Origin: Cafeteria roenbergensis | Taxonomy: Eukaryota > Sar > Bigyra > Bicosoecida > Cafeteriaceae | DNA: 64,000 nt | Direction of reading: 5' to 3' | Assembly (NCBI GenBank): GCA_008330645.1 | Contig: VLTN01000015.1 | Location: 124,001-188,000 of the forward strand | Shown: piece by piece, positions 44,448 through 56,641 of the stretch | Position numbering within the stretch: the first letter of the stretch is position 1 | How the letters are laid out: each line of letters opens with the position of its first letter | Made by a program: the position numbers and the translations under genes | Notes under the pieces: model-generated | The model's input: only the letters and a program-made list of their open reading frames with translations | Told to the model about the DNA's origin: nothing | Database searches by the model: none

Positions 44448-44906
44448 GCGGGAAGGCGCCCACGGGCAGCCTTTCCGAGCGAAGTTTTGCACGTGCCCAA
44501 CGCAAGGCAGCCCTTCGAGTGCAGCTCCTCTATTGGTCGCACGCAACAGCCTGGGCCATGTGGCCACCCGAACCGCTGCGCCTTGAGTCGCACAGAGACA
44601 TCGAATGCGCGGGAAACCGGCCGCCGGCAGCGACGGCGCTGCGGGGGCGAGGGCGCTGCGAGACTCCCGGGTGCGAAGCTGTCGCCCATTCAGAGGCTGC
44701 GTCGAGCGCTTGCGGGCAACGCCGTGGAGGTCCCTGTTGTCGCCCGCTTATGCGCCATTCCTAAGCGGAATCGCCAGGCCCCGACGCATTTTGGCGGCCG
44801 TGATGGACTGAAGGCCCGCACGCAGTGCTCTGCTCTTGACTCATCGCCGCGGCTGGATCCACGCCTCGCTCGGCGCACAGTTCCGAGCCGCGGAAGAAGT
44901 CGGGCC
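44448..44906. other. intergenic (459 bases), same-strand neighbours
   Basis: Lies between the Mtr4 stop and the F-box-like gene start; should carry one 3' end and one promoter. Nothing named is seen. Confidence 0.5.
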
Positions 44907-45929
44907 ATGGCAGGCCCAGCGTACTGCGTCGCAAAGGACGCCTTTTGGGCGTGGTCGCGCCCCGTGGCCGCGTTCGTGGACCTCCCAGACCTGCTGGCAC
45001 TGCGGCAAGTCTGCCGCGCGTTTTCCGGCAAGGCCGGCGCGAGGCTGCTGCGCCACCACGCCGCGACGGTGGATCGCGAAGCACACCTTGCAAAGCGCAT
45101 GTGTGAGGACTTTCCGCTGCCCGGGGACGAGGCCTGGGCAGCGCAAGCGCGAGCGGTTGCTCTTGCGAGCGGAGATGATGTGCATGCGGCAGGCGGGGCC
45201 AAGAGCGGCCACCCAGAGCCCGCCGCGAGCTCGGGGGAGTCAAGTGATACCAGCCGTGGCGGGGCTGCTGCAGCTGCTGCTGCTGCAGCGGGGGCGAGCT
45301 CGGGCATCGACGAGGACGTGCCCGCGGTCGATGCGCTCCTGGTGCGCAACCTGCGCGCCCGCCGCCTCATGACCCCTGCCTACGGCGAGAGCGGGGTCAT
45401 GTGGGGCACCTCCCCGGAGTACTACGCACCCGACACGCCCTCCCCTGGCCCCAAGCTGTTCTCCAAGTTTCTGCAATGCCGATTGGTGTTCTGGCTGGAT
45501 GTCGGCAAGCACATCGATGGAGCCGTCTCCGCCTTTCCCGAGCGGCTCTTGCTGGCGTCGGTGCACCGCCACTGGAGAGGCGTGGGGAAGTCTGCCAACG
45601 TGCAGGTCACTGTGAAGGACCGCGCGGGTGAAGACCATTCCGCGCAAATCGACAGCGTGTCGACCCTCACGAGTCCCCACGACATCGGGCACGGCCTGTA
45701 CGTCGCCCCCCTCGCCAACGTGGTGGTCTCCCCGGACTGCAAGGCGACCACGCTGCGCTTCTGGCACCACTCGGGATCATCGTGCTCCGGCTCCACCGAA
45801 GCGTTCGTGCTCATTCCGCTGGGCCGCGCGCCCGAGACCCCGGCAAAGCCGGTGACGCTCACGCCCGTGACGGACGATGAGGCCGCTGGCCGGACGGTTG
45901 CTGCTTTCCTGGAGCCCATGATCCACTGA
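44907..45929 (+). CDS. F-box-like protein, unknown
   Basis: An intronless gene of 340 residues from MAGPAYCVAKDAFWAW. Residues about 20-50 (AFVDLPDLLALRQVCRAFSG) resemble the second half of an F-box, the short helix set that binds Skp1 in SCF ubiquitin ligases, though the usual initial LP is weak. A poly-Ala linker lies at about 120-135. The C-terminal half is a folded-looking beta-rich region (FLQCRLVFWLDVGKHIDGAV; ERLLLASVHRHWRGVGKSAN; TLRFWHHSGSSCSGSTEAFV) with no family that I recognise; it could be the target-binding part. The F-box call is tentative. Confidence 0.6.
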   Translation: MAGPAYCVAKDAFWAWSRPVAAFVDLPDLLALRQVCRAFSGKAGARLLRHHAATVDREAHLAKRMCEDFPLPGDEAWAAQARAVALASGDDVHAAGGAKSGHPEPAASSGESSDTSRGGAAAAAAAAAGASSGIDEDVPAVDALLVRNLRARRLMTPAYGESGVMWGTSPEYYAPDTPSPGPKLFSKFLQCRLVFWLDVGKHIDGAVSAFPERLLLASVHRHWRGVGKSANVQVTVKDRAGEDHSAQIDSVSTLTSPHDIGHGLYVAPLANVVVSPDCKATTLRFWHHSGSSCSGSTEAFVLIPLGRAPETPAKPVTLTPVTDDEAAGRTVAAFLEPMIH

Positions 45930-46414
45930 CGACACTGCGCCGCTGACGCGCTTCGGCGCCGCCAATTCCAGCAGCTGCATCGGCCAAGGATTCATCCGGC
46001 ACAGCCCTCCTCGGCCTCGCCTCGGGGCCACTCCTCACGCGCCCCGGGCCTGCTTCCTCAAGGAATGACGAGCTCTGATGTGACGCGTGCATGCCATCGC
46101 GCCTGACTGAATGCGGCCACCGCTGAGCAGACCTTGGCCCGGCGCCGTCGAGCCCCACGCCTGACCGCACGCCCAGCCGCCACGACGCAAAGCCTGGCTT
46201 CGACGCAACACGCACGAGGCGCGCCAAGGACGCAGTGCGCGAGACGTCACGCTCGGGTGCGCACGCGGCGCGTGAGTGGCATCTGTGTGGCCGGCCGCGG
46301 CAGGGCGAGGCTGCAAGCGCAAGCGGGCGGGCGAGGCATATCCTTTGGGGGCAGGCTGGCAGCCGGTTGCCGCACAGCAACAGAGTCAACACGTCGCGAC
46401 GGTCAGCGGCCCGG
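45930..46414. other. intergenic, tail-to-tail (485 bases)
   Basis: Lies between the stops of the F-box-like and isochorismatase-like genes. No gene, repeat or RNA recognised. Confidence 0.5.
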
Positions 46415-47276
46415 TCAGCGCCGCTCCGTGACTCCGTCGCTCTCGAGTTTGGCCCAGTGGGCGCCCCCCGCCTCTGTGTAACAGGCGGCGTTGTGCTGGA
46501 TCAGGCGCTTGCTGACGTCCTTGAACTGCTTGTGCCCTGCCCCGCCGACGAGCCCGAGCATGACGCTCTCCGTTGTGGTCACAAGCGCTCCCTGGCTCGC
46601 GAGGAGCTGCAGGGCGGCGGCCCTGTCGGCGGCCCGCTGCGAGCTCACGGCGTCTGCAACCAGGTGAACCACGAAGCCGTCCTCCAGAAGCTGCAGCGCG
46701 GTCTGCTGCACGCAAACGTGAGCCTCGATGCCAAAGAGCACCGCGTGGGGAGCGCTCCCGTCGCCCGCGGCCAGCGCGCCGTCCATCTCGCGCCTCACGT
46801 CGTCGGTGATCATGCTGAACTGCGACTTCTCGAACACTGGGGCCGTTCCGCCTCCGGCAGTCGTGAAGCCCTTCAGCTCATCCACCGTGTGCTTGAACGC
46901 CTTCGGGTATTGCTCCGTGAAGATGATGGGGTGGCCGAGGATCTGGGCGGTGTCGCACTGCGACGGGGGGCGGGACAGTCGCAACACGACGGGTGTTTGC
47001 AACATGGCGGCGGGATCCGCAACGGCGGCACTGACGCCACAGGCGGTCCCGTGGCGCGGCGGCGGGCGACTGCGCAAGGCCGACCTGGGCGCAGACGCCG
47101 CCGCCGATCCCCATTGCGCGTGCCGGCGACAGGGGCAAGCTCACCAGCGTCACAGCGCTCCGAACGACGCTCTCCATTTCAAAGATGAGGGGCACGAAAC
47201 GCGTTTGCATGTCGCATGCCAGGAACACAACGCCGGGAGCCTTGCTGATCAGCTTGGACGCAGGGCGGGAGGCCAT
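46415..47276 (-). CDS. isochorismatase-like hydrolase (ISOC1/2 type)
   Basis: Two exons (47276-47145 and 46957-46415; intron 187 bases, GTGAGC...TCGCAG) give 224 residues. The exon-1 strand VVFLACDMQTRFVPLIFEM has the catalytic Asp. After splicing come CDTAQILGHPIIFTEQYPK and VFEKSQFSMITDDV with the catalytic Lys. HAVLFGIEAHVCVQQTALQL has the nucleophilic Cys, followed by EDGFVVHLVADAVSSQRAAD and VTTTESVMLGLVG. The Asp-Lys-Cys triad of cysteine hydrolases of the isochorismatase fold is intact. The sequence follows animal ISOC1/ISOC2 (and the yeast nicotinamidase-like branch), whose substrates are mostly unknown; no isochorismate pathway is implied. It is head-to-head with the VOC gene (116 bases), the tightest divergent pair here. 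Confidence 0.92.
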
Positions 47277-47392
47277 GCTCGCGTCGTCGCGCAGGTGAGT
47301 GCTGCTGCGCTATTCGGACCGCAAGCGCAGAGCCGCTCGGTGGAACACCCGCTCGCGCGCCGCGCCACGGGCTGCGGTCCGCACATTCCACA

Positions 47393-48209
47393 ATGATGTC
47401 CAGCCGGGCGCTCCGGGCGTGTCGCAGCCTCGCAGCAGGCCGCGCTGGCGTGGGGGCGGCGGCGTGCGGCCTGTCGCGGGCACTTGTTGCAGTGGGCGCC
47501 ACTGCGACGGGCGCGGTGGCGCTGGCCGCGTCGTCCGCATCCTGCGCCGGCGCGCGGGCCGGCAGCTCGATTCCTCCCTTCCACCTTGCCATTCCCGTCC
47601 ACGACCTCGAGGAGGCCAAGGCCTTCTACGGCGAGGTGCTGGGCTTGTCCGAGGGCCGGAGCTCGGCCAAATGGCAGGACTACTCGTTGTTCGGCCACCA
47701 GCTCGTTGTGCACTACGTCGGCGAGGCGTACCGGGTAAGGCCTCGCTGCTTGGCGCGCTTCGAGCGCTGCCAGGCGTGCAGCTGGCTCGCTGAGAGGGCT
47801 CGGGATCAGGGACGCCATACGCAAGCGCAACTGCTTGGCCCCTTGGCACTCCGCGGCGCCTGCTTGCACGAGGCTGGGCGGTGCCCTCTCGGCCCAAGCG
47901 CGCTAGCCCCGACCGTGGTACGCTCCTGGTCGGATTCCGCAGGGCCCCGAGTGGTTCAACCCCGTGGACGGCGACGAGGTGCCCGTGCCTCATTTCGGGG
48001 CTGCCCTCTCCGTGGAGGACTTCCACGCACTGGCAAAGCGGCTTCGCCAGCATAAGACAAAGTTCATCATCGAGCCGCACCTGAGGTTCAAGGGGCAGCC
48101 GGGCGAGCAGTACACGATGTTCTTCAAGGATCCAAGCGGCAACTCTCTCGAGTTCAAGGCAATGACAAACCCCAACAACCTGTTTGCAAAGTATCACGTG
48201 GAGGACTAG
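47393..48209 (+). CDS. VOC-superfamily (glyoxalase-fold) protein, likely organellar
   Basis: Two exons (47393-47734 and 47943-48209; intron 208 bases, GTAAGG...CCGCAG) give 202 residues. The first 55 residues (MMSSRALRACRSLAAGRAG, then an Ala-rich hydrophobic part) look like a mitochondrial presequence or signal. A single vicinal-oxygen-chelate domain follows: PPFHLAIPVHDLEEAKAFYG, VLGLSEG, WQDYSLFGHQLVVHYVG, then after splicing VPHFGAALSVEDFHALAKRL and YTMFFKDPSGNSLEFKAM. The His of FHLAIP, the His of VPHFG and the Glu of SLEFKAM are the usual metal ligands. It resembles the dioxygenase/glyoxalase-like VOC proteins common in bacteria. The substrate is unknown. Confidence 0.88.
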
Positions 48210-48504
48210 CGCCTGCCCCGCTTTGGTCCGCAGCGCGAGAGCTTTGGTCAGTCGGAACAGGCGTGCTCGGACGGCACACGCGACTAAGGCCGCCCAAATT
48301 TGCACGGGGAGCTGATTCGGCGCTGCGCAAGACCTGTCGCCACGCACGCCACGCACTTTGCCTTCAGGACAGCACCAGCTGCCGCCCTCACCGCAGCACC
48401 ACAATGTCTGGGTCCAAAGCCACCACCAAAATGTTCGTCACATTCTTGCGTCATGGCTGCCCCGAAAGGCCGCGGGTGCGAAGGCTCTGCTGCTCAGTTG
48501 CGGC

Positions 48505-51500
48505 ATGTTGAAGGTCGGAGTGCCCCGCGCACGGGCCCACAACGGCGCCGAGCCTGCCAGGCCGGTCCAGGGGCTGTGGGGCCAAATGGCGCTCTATGGG
48601 CGTCCGTGGCTCGCCGTGGAGCGCATTCCCCTGGAGCTTCCGGAGGGCGTATCGGTGCGTGCGGCAGCGGCGCCTGGCTCCAGGTCCTGCCCCCCAGCGC
48701 GGGCTGCAGCTGCGCCGAAACGGCACGCTTCCGCCAGCTTTCCCATGATAATCGCATCTCGTGTCCCCGCCGCAGGCTACGTGCGCTGCTGCTTGGAGCG
48801 GCGGGGTGGTGGTGGGCACTGAGCGGGGAACAGTGTACTTTTTGGGCCGGGATGGTCGACGCATCATGGGGGTTGTGCCGCCCCCACCAGGGGCTCGGCG
48901 CTCGCGTGTTGACAAGGTAGCTGCTGGGGCGGCCGGCGCCCTCCTGGCCGTGGCAGGGCGCGGGTGGACCTGCTTGCGGTCCGTGCAGTGGGCCAGCGGT
49001 GCACAGCCCGCGGTGCAGGGCTCGCAGGTCCTGGCCTTGCACGCCGCCCACGGGGCTGCGGAAGTTACCAGTTTGCAGTGGCTCCCCTCCTCGCTTGGGT
49101 CCTGGGGCCCGAGCCCTTCTCACGCCGCCGCGTGGGAGGCGTCCGGCAGGGGAAAGTTCCCAGTGGCCCTGCTCACAGCGGACGACGCCGGAGCCGTCGT
49201 TCGCTGCGCTGTCGGCCGGCTCTCTGCGGCCGGGCTCGTCGTGGGCTCCGCGCCGGTCGTCGACGTCGTGGCCAGGCTCGACGCAGGCATCTCCCAGCTG
49301 TGCCTGACGGCAGAGTCGTTCCTCTATTCGGATGCACTGGATGTCGGCTCTGCATGCGAGGGCGTGGCGGAGGAGCACGCCCTCCCTCTGCGAGTGCACG
49401 CGTCGTCCATGCCTGGGATTCGCAGGGCTGCCGGGGCAGCGTCCAAGGCGGCGTCCGATGCGGCGTCCGGTGCGGCGTCCGAGCGAGCGTCGGAGGACGT
49501 GAGCGCCTCTGCGTCGCTGGTCGGGTGCGACGCCCTTGTCCCGTGGGCCGTGGCTGTGACTGTGGAGGGGCGCTCGATCCACCTGCGGGAGCCCGCACCC
49601 CCGACAGAGCGGCGCGGCCGCGCGCCGCCGCCACGAGAGGCCACAGGCGGAGGCAGAGCCCCGGGTGGCTCTGCCGACACGGATGCTGAGGAGGTGCCTG
49701 GCAACAGCGGCGACAACGACGGCGGCGGCGGCGAGGACGAGGACGAGGACGAGGACAACGAGGACCAGCCGCCAGGGTTCACGGCCGCCGCTGGCGCCGG
49801 CGCCAGCGCCAGCGCTGACGACGCCGCACCCCCGGCAGGCGCTGCGATCGACCACGGACCACCTGAAGGCACTTCCGACGATGCAGGCGAAATTGCTGCG
49901 GTAGCGCCTGCAGAGGCCGCCTCCACCCTCCGCTCGCTGCTGGGCCGCTCGGGCAGTGCCCCAGGCTTCGACCGAGCGCAGCGGGCGCCGGCGCTGGTTG
50001 TGCGAGTGTCGCCGGCGGAGGCGGCCCTCGCGGCGGCGGCAGGCGGCGCTCTCGGCCTGTGGCGGCCGTCCTCCGCCCAGCCGCCAGCCACCTTGCGTGG
50101 CGGCGCAGCAGCAGCGCTCAGCGTCGGGCCCGAGGCTCGCGCTGGCGGCCTGCCGCCCCCGGCAGTGGTTGCAGCCGTTTTCGGACCCACAGGCGCGCTC
50201 GAAAGCGCTGTAGTGAGCGACCGTGCGATGGACCAGCAGCAGCGAGCCATGGACCAGAGCGACGCGGCTAGCGGGGCGACGGCATCCGCGTTCCATGGCG
50301 AGGTGGCGGCCCTGCCCATGGCTCTGCCGGCGGCCCCGCTGGCGCCCAGCTGGGGAACGGCCCTGGCTCTGCTCGTGGACAGCACAGGGGCCGGCAGAGC
50401 CGTGGCGGACGGGGACAGGGCGCGGCTCTGGGAGGCACGCGCGGCCCTGCTGGCAGCCCTGGGGAGTGGGGCAGCGGGGCCGGCGGCGCTTCGGGCAGGG
50501 GCTGCGGCGTCGCTGTGGGCGGGGCATGCGCTGGCCGGCACGGCTCCCTTCGCGGCGCCTGGGTGGGGGCGGGGGGTGGCGGAGCCGACGCTGCTGGTGC
50601 TGCCGGTGGGGGACACTGGCAGAGCCGAGCCGACGCCGACGTCCTCGGGTGGGTCCGCCTTCCAGGGCGCTGTCAGGCAGCGGCTTGTTCCCAGGGGCTC
50701 CGCCGTTCTGGACGCGGCCGGCGTGCCTGAGAGCGGAGGGTGGAAGGCGTTGGCGGCCAGCGTGCCTGTGGCGTCCCTCCGGGATCGCTCCGCTCTCTCA
50801 GGAGCTGACAGTGGAGGCGGTGGAGGCGGGGCAGACGGTGGCGGCAGCGGTGGAGGCGGCGCCGGCGCTGCTGCTGGCGGCCCCGGCAGCTGTGGTGTGG
50901 CGGCGGTCGGGTCGGGGCAGCGTCTGGGGAGGGTGGCGGTGCTTGTTAGCACCCCCGTTCCCCGAAGGGCAATGCCTCCAGCGACTCCCACCGCCTGCGT
51001 TGGCGACGGCGAGGGCGTCGCCTCTGGAGGCAAGGCTCCTGCTGGAGGAGCCGGCTCATCGGCAGGATCTTCGGCCGGACCCTTGGCAGGATCCAGCGGG
51101 AGAGGGCCCGGACACCTGCCCGCCGGGTCAAGATCTGGGAGCAGCGGCTCAATGATTCTCCGAGACTGGCGGCGACGTCGCAGCTCGGCGGCACCCCAGA
51201 GTCGCTCGGAGCGCGTCGCTCGCCGTCGCTCGACGCTGGCTCCTGTCGATGCCGCATCGCTTGCCGTGGCGGGTGCCGCCAAACGCGCTTCGCCGAGTGC
51301 GCGACGGGCGGAAGCGGGGAGCCTGCGGAGCGGGGAGGACGAGCCGCCTGGCAGAGCTGCGAGCCGGGAGCCCGTCGACGTCACCGGCAGGGCGCTGCCC
51401 CTGCCTTCGCGGCAGCAGGGCACGCGGCGGCAGCGAGGCGCAGCGTCGCACGGCTCTGCCGGGGCGGGGCTGCGGCAGTCAGAGCTGCTGATTGTGAGCG

Positions 51501-53542
51501 CTGCCTGGCCGGCCGACCTCCTGGATCGGGCGGAACGATCGACGTCGGCGGGTGGTGGCAGGGTCAGCGCAGCGAGTGCTCCCGCTGGTATGGCAGAGCC
51601 GTCACGGGCGAGCCCCAGCAGCGACGTCGACGGACCGGCCGGGTCAGCATTGGCGGCGCTCGCGGCTCAGTTTGCCGCCGAGCAGGACGCCGCTGCAGCG
51701 GCGCTGGGGGCAGCAGTGGAGGGCCTTGCAAGCGGCGGCGGCGGCGGCGGCGGCGAGCTCGTTGCTGAGCTGCTCTCGGCAGCCTGGCGCGTGGGTCTAA
51801 GAGCCGACGTCCCAGGACTGAGCGGAGAGCGCGCCGCGTCCGGAGGCGGCTCCGTAGGCGTTGACATCGCCGATGCGACTGCCGCGGGGGCAGCGACTGC
51901 ATCGGGCGAGGGCTCGACCACGCAGCAGCTGTCCTTGGAGGCACGGTTCGCCGGCGCGGCATCGGGGGCCATGCGCGGCTCCGCAGCCGCGGTGGCTGCA
52001 CTTCGGGCCGTGGGGCAGGGCTCGGCGGCCGCCACGGCAGCGCTCGCGGGGGAGCCGGCGCGCACGGGGGCCGCCGAGCCAGCCGGCGCGGCGTCTGGCC
52101 TGTCGGCGCCAGGCAGCGCCGCCCGAGACCGCTGGGCCAGCGCCATGGTCAGGAGTGCCGCCGCCAGAGTCCGGTCGGTCAGGAACCACCTCAGGAGCGG
52201 CGGCTCGCAGGCTGCGTCTGAGGAGGCCGAGGCCGAGGCGAGGCTGGTGATGCGGACTGGGCTGGCCTCTCTCGGTCGGCAGTCTGCCCTGGCACTCTGC
52301 GCGGCGGCCAAGGCGGCGCTAGACGCCGACAGAGCCAGCGGCGCGCTCTTCGCGGCAGAGGCGGTCGCGCCGCGGGCCAGTGGCCGCCTCAGAAGCGCGA
52401 GCTCGCGCGCGGAGGAAGCCCCTGCCGGCTCCGTGGCGGCTGCGTCGGCAGAGCCGGCGGCAAGCGCGGCGCTGGCCGGCCCTTCCGGAGGCGGTGCAGC
52501 AGCCCCTGCGGCTGCCTCCGCAACGGCCACAGAGCCGGAATCCCCTGCCGCGCCGGCGGCAGATGACGAGGCGGACCGCACGAAGGGGTCGCCTGCGGGG
52601 CCCGCCCTGACGGCAAGCGCCGCCGAGCCGGCTGCCGGCACACCTGTGGCACCGTCGCCCCTCGCGTCAGCCATGTCGTGGTCGTCTGGGTTCGCAAGCC
52701 TGCTCGGGTCCCCGCGGCCGCAGGCGACCCGTGCCCCGGCAGAGCACGCGGGTCGAGCTCTGCTGGATCTGCTCTGCGGCGACGACGGCGACGGCGCGGC
52801 TGCGGAGGACGCGATGGCTGCCCTGCCTTGGCCGGTGCGGCGGGCGATGTCAGCGGCCGCGGGCAACGGAGTGGCGAGCCTGCGGTCGCTGGCGGTCCCG
52901 CTCCACTGCTGCGGCGCCGTGGGCGTCACGTCGGCCCAAGCAATGCTTGACACGGCGAGAGACGTGACTGTGATCAACGGGACCACGTGCGCTGGAGAGG
53001 GTGCGGCCGAGAGCGCGCTAGACCTGCTCCTCTCATCGGTCCGCGCGGCACTGCCAGAGGAGCCGGCGCCTGAGAGCGTGGCCGTGGGCGTGCTGAAGAG
53101 CGCGTGCCGAACCGCAACGGGCGCAGACTCGCTCTTCCTGTGTCGCGCGCTGTTTGGGGCGGAGAGCATCGTGGCCCCCACCAGGAACAGGGGAGCGTGG
53201 CGTTGCAGGAGTCGGGACCTGCCCGCGGAACTGGGCACCGGTGCCGTGATGGTGGACTTCGACGAAGCTGGGACGGTGACAATTCAGTGCGCCACCGTGT
53301 TTGACGTGTTTGCGCCCGAGCAGGTCGGCCTATACAGAGAGCGGAGCGACACAGAGGCGACTGGCGACACCGAGGGCGGCGACGACAAGGACTCTGACGG
53401 GGGCTTTCAGCCGGACGACTGGAGGGCGTCGCCCTGGCTGCGCGTGGGCGTGCTCGTCAAGGAAGTCGGCGCCCTGGCCTCGGGGGAGCGCAGCAGAACT
53501 GTGAGTGCTTGGCGGGCCGTGGGAGAAGCCGCAGCTGTGTGA
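48505..53542 (+). CDS. very large protein with N-terminal beta-propeller, unidentified (HPS5/TECPR2-like at most)
   Basis: Two exons (48505-48654 and 48776-53542; intron 121 bases, GTGCGT...CCGCAG) give 1638 residues. After splicing, residues about 20-210 show WD40-like blades: TCAAAWSGGVVVGTERGTVY, VTSLQWLPSSLG, VALLTADDAGAVVRCAVGRL and ISQLCLTAESFLYSDA. The long middle is low complexity, rich in Ala, Gly, Ser, Asp and Glu. The last 200 residues look folded (DSLFLCRALFGAESIVAP; GAVMVDFDEAGTVTIQCATV). A propeller that opens with a VVVGTxxGxVYFL blade recalls vesicle-tethering proteins such as HPS5 or TECPR2, but the match is too thin for a name. The start MLKVGVPRARAHNG is the first ATG in the exon-1 frame; a start further along, at MALYGRPWLAVERI, is possible. 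Confidence 0.65.
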
Positions 53543-53691
53543 TCAGAGTGATCGTGGTCCACGGTTCTCGTTGCGCGGCGAGAGAACGCGGGGGGAGTGT
53601 CCCGTTCGCCATAGCTTGGCACCCAATGACACTGACGAGGCAAACCTGGGCATGCAGCGAACGTGGCACATGGCTGCCGCCACACTGTCGA

Positions 53692-56126
53692 TCAAGCGCT
53701 CGCAGCCGGTTGCTCGCCCGCGGTGGCGCCAATGAGCGCGTGATCACCGTCCTTGTGGGCGTGGCGATGCTTGTGCATGAGCTTGCGCTGCTTCACGTCG
53801 GCGGAGCGCCACCGGTGGCGGCAGACGCAGTCGACGAGGCCGATGATGATGGCGAGCACAATCATGAGGGTGGCAGCCAGCATGGTGGCGGCTAGCACGC
53901 TGTGGGACGCCGTGCGAACGGTGCCATCGACAGTCACAGCTGGAATCATGCGTCCGTTGACGCACAGCATGTTGCCGTTGTTGGCCGTAGAGCCCTCGTC
54001 GCACTCTCGGCAGATGCCGTCGACGCACTTTCCCTGCCACAGGACCCTGCGGGCAAGGCCCGAGGACGAAATCCCGGAGGTGCTGAGCTCGCCATGGCTG
54101 GCGTTGTAGTACACGGCGCCGCCGCAGAAGCCGTAGCCGTTGCTCTCGCTGGTGCCATCCTCGTTGGTGGCGACGTTGGCTACGAGCGGGGCAGGAGCTG
54201 TGCTGACGATGAATGTCCCCGAGGTGAACACTGCCGCAGTGTCGGCGCGGCAGCCGCTGCCCAGGATCTCGCCCGTGGGGTCCTTGGCCACGCAGAGCCC
54301 GAAGCGGGCGTTGGAGTCGCGGTCACAGACGAACTGGAAGCCCCGGCCGTCCTCGCAGACACCCGGATCGGAGTGGCAGTACTCGCCCTCGCCGCAGTGC
54401 GAGTCGGTCAAGCACTCAAGGCACTGCGCAGTGGGGCGGTAGGCGTACTCCGCCGAGGGCACGAGCATGCACTGGCGGAGGCGCGTGGCGTCCTTGTTAG
54501 CAGAAAGTGGGCTGCGGATGCCGGGGTGCGACTTGGCAGAGGCGAAGCAGTCGGCGTATGTCATGCAGCTGCCGGACACGTTGGTGGTTGTGTAGGTGAG
54601 CTTGACGTCGAGCGCGCCGGTGGTCGGCTGGTTGGCGTTTTTGTCCACGCGCAGGAAGTAGCGGGGGGCCACAGAAACCGTCACTGGCGAGGCCAGCAAG
54701 GTGTCTGGAAGGGTGAGCGAGAGAGGATTGGTGATGTAAAGCCCGCGGTTCTCGAACGTGAGGTCGGCGCCGACGAGGGCCGACGGGGTCTTGGTAGACA
54801 AGGAAGCGCCGCCGGTGAAGGCGTCGGACGCCGGGTTGCTCTCAAAGTACACTGTGGGGGCGCCGGTGTTGTACGGGGAGCCGCCCACGGTGGCGGTGGT
54901 GGGCGCGTTGACGGTGACGTTCCACCACAGGTTGCTCAGCTCGATCTCGACGACGTCGACGTCGGCGAAGGCGCGCGCATCCGCCGTGATGCTGAGGCTG
55001 GCCTCGGCGCCCGCCTTGATCTTGGGGTACGCCGTCACGCCCGCAGCGGGCATGGCCACGGTGCCGGTCATGAAGGGCCCCGCCGCAGCCCAGTTGTAGT
55101 ACTGCGTGGCGACGTTGTTGAGCGTCACCTGGACCTCGACCGTCTGGGCCGCAGGGCGGGCCACGCGCTGGAACACTGCGGTGGTGGTCCCCGACGCAGT
55201 GGTCTCCGAGGTGGACGCAGCAGTGGCAAACATGGTGCTGGCCACAGCGGCGGCAGCCGAGTCCGACGCGGGCGTCACGTCGACCTTGGCCTCCTTGACG
55301 ATGACGCGCTCGGCGATGAAGCCGCCGCCAACAGTCACATTGGCCGAGGGCGCCGCGGTGGTGGGCAGCACGCGGTACATGGCGCCGGCCGCGGAGCCGA
55401 TGGTGGTGGCCTGCTGGGTGTACCCCTGGTCGACGACAAACGCCCAGTCGCCCGCGCCCACGGACACGACGAAGTGGTGCTCGCCCATGCGCACGTCGCT
55501 GATGGCCTGCCGGTAGAAGAACGGGATGGCGGTGGCGGACGCCGAGGACTCGCGGCCGTTGTGCACGGCGACGGCGGACGAGGTGCCCAGCGTGCTGCGG
55601 TACGAAGCCGTCGCTGTGAAGGTCGCGCTCTGGGCGGCGTTCCACATGATCAGCTCGATGTCCTTGCCGTCCATGGAGCTAGGCACGTTGATGGTGATGT
55701 CCAAGTCTCCGCTGGAGGCGAACTGCGCGAGGAAGGGGACCGGGGGGAGGGGGGGGGAGCAGCAGACGCGCGCAGGACGGAGGGGCGTTGCCGCGGCGCT
55801 AGTGCGAAGGCGTCGGCCCGGCAGCGCTGGCTGAGCGGGGAGCGGGGCAGCCCAACACCCCAACGAAGAGCAGGCTCGGCAAAACGCCGCGCGTCCAGGC
55901 GCGCCTGGCGACGCCCGGAGGCGGTGGCGCAGCCCGGGCGGCTGGATCGCGCGGCCGCGCCAAGAACAGCCGCCGTCGGCCTCGGGACGCTCACGGTGCC
56001 CTTGAAGCATGCCTTGGTGGTGTCGTACGTGACCGTGGCGGCCGAGCCGGCCGAAGTGCACTCGCTGACCGTGAGGGCCTGGGCCGAGGCGGCCAGGGCC
56101 ACAAGCGCGGCGGCGAGCGTCCGCAT
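53692..56126 (-). CDS. type I surface glycoprotein with Cys-rich membrane-proximal region
   Basis: Two exons (56126-55995 and 55722-53692; intron 272 bases, GTGAGC...GCGCAG) give 720 residues. The signal peptide is MRTLAAALVALAASAQA. A Thr/Ala/Val-rich ectodomain of about 450 residues follows, with Asn-x-Ser/Thr sites such as NVTVNAP, NVSGS and NASHG, and beta-strand-like alternation. A Cys-rich block at about 480-640 has EGF-like spacing (CLECLTDSHCGEGEYCHSDP; KCVDGICRECDEGS). One membrane span (VLAATMLAATLMIVLAIIIG) lies at about 655-675, then a short tail with a His/Lys-rich cluster. It is probably exposed on the plasma membrane or flagellum. No named family recognised. Confidence 0.78.
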
Positions 56127-56641
56127 CTGCGGGTGCGGTTTCGAAGGGTGCCGGCACAGGCTATGATCGCGCGGCCGCCATCTGCAAGTTCAGCCAGCGG
56201 GCTTGGCGGAGAACGACGGCTTTGGCGAGGGATGTCATGGCACTGCTTGCCGCTTGGCCACTCGGTTGGCCCTTGGCCCGAGCAGGGCGCCTTGCTCGCT
56301 TGCTGCGCGGAGCAGTCGCACTGAGCTGCTGCTGCCGAACACGGCCCGCCCCCCAGCCGCGCGTTGCGAATCCGTGCACTCCCCACTATGCTGCCAGTGA
56401 CATTGAAGCGCATTTGGGCTCACATGGTTTTCTTGCCCGACGCCTGGGCTCTCCGTGTGCTGGTAGCCGGGAGCGCGCCGTTGCGAACAGCAATGGCGCG
56501 AAGCGGCTTGAGCGAGTGGGCGCGCAGAGCAAATATTGATCCAAGTAGCCGAATCAGCCCCTTCGGAATTCAAAGACCACGCTGGCCACGTCCCCGGGTC
56601 ACGAGGGTGGGCGCTGCGCAGCCGCGCTGAGCTGTGGTGCT
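56127..56641. other. intergenic (515 bases), same-strand neighbours
   Basis: Lies between the start of the surface-glycoprotein gene and the stop of the ChbG-like deacetylase gene, both leftward. It should hold the glycoprotein promoter. Nothing else is recognised. Confidence 0.5.

Noticed and set aside
48494-50527. 677-codon minus-strand frame opposite the propeller gene
   Set aside because: Low-complexity Arg/Gly/Ala translation, and the plus frame extends to 53542 with a consistent splice site.
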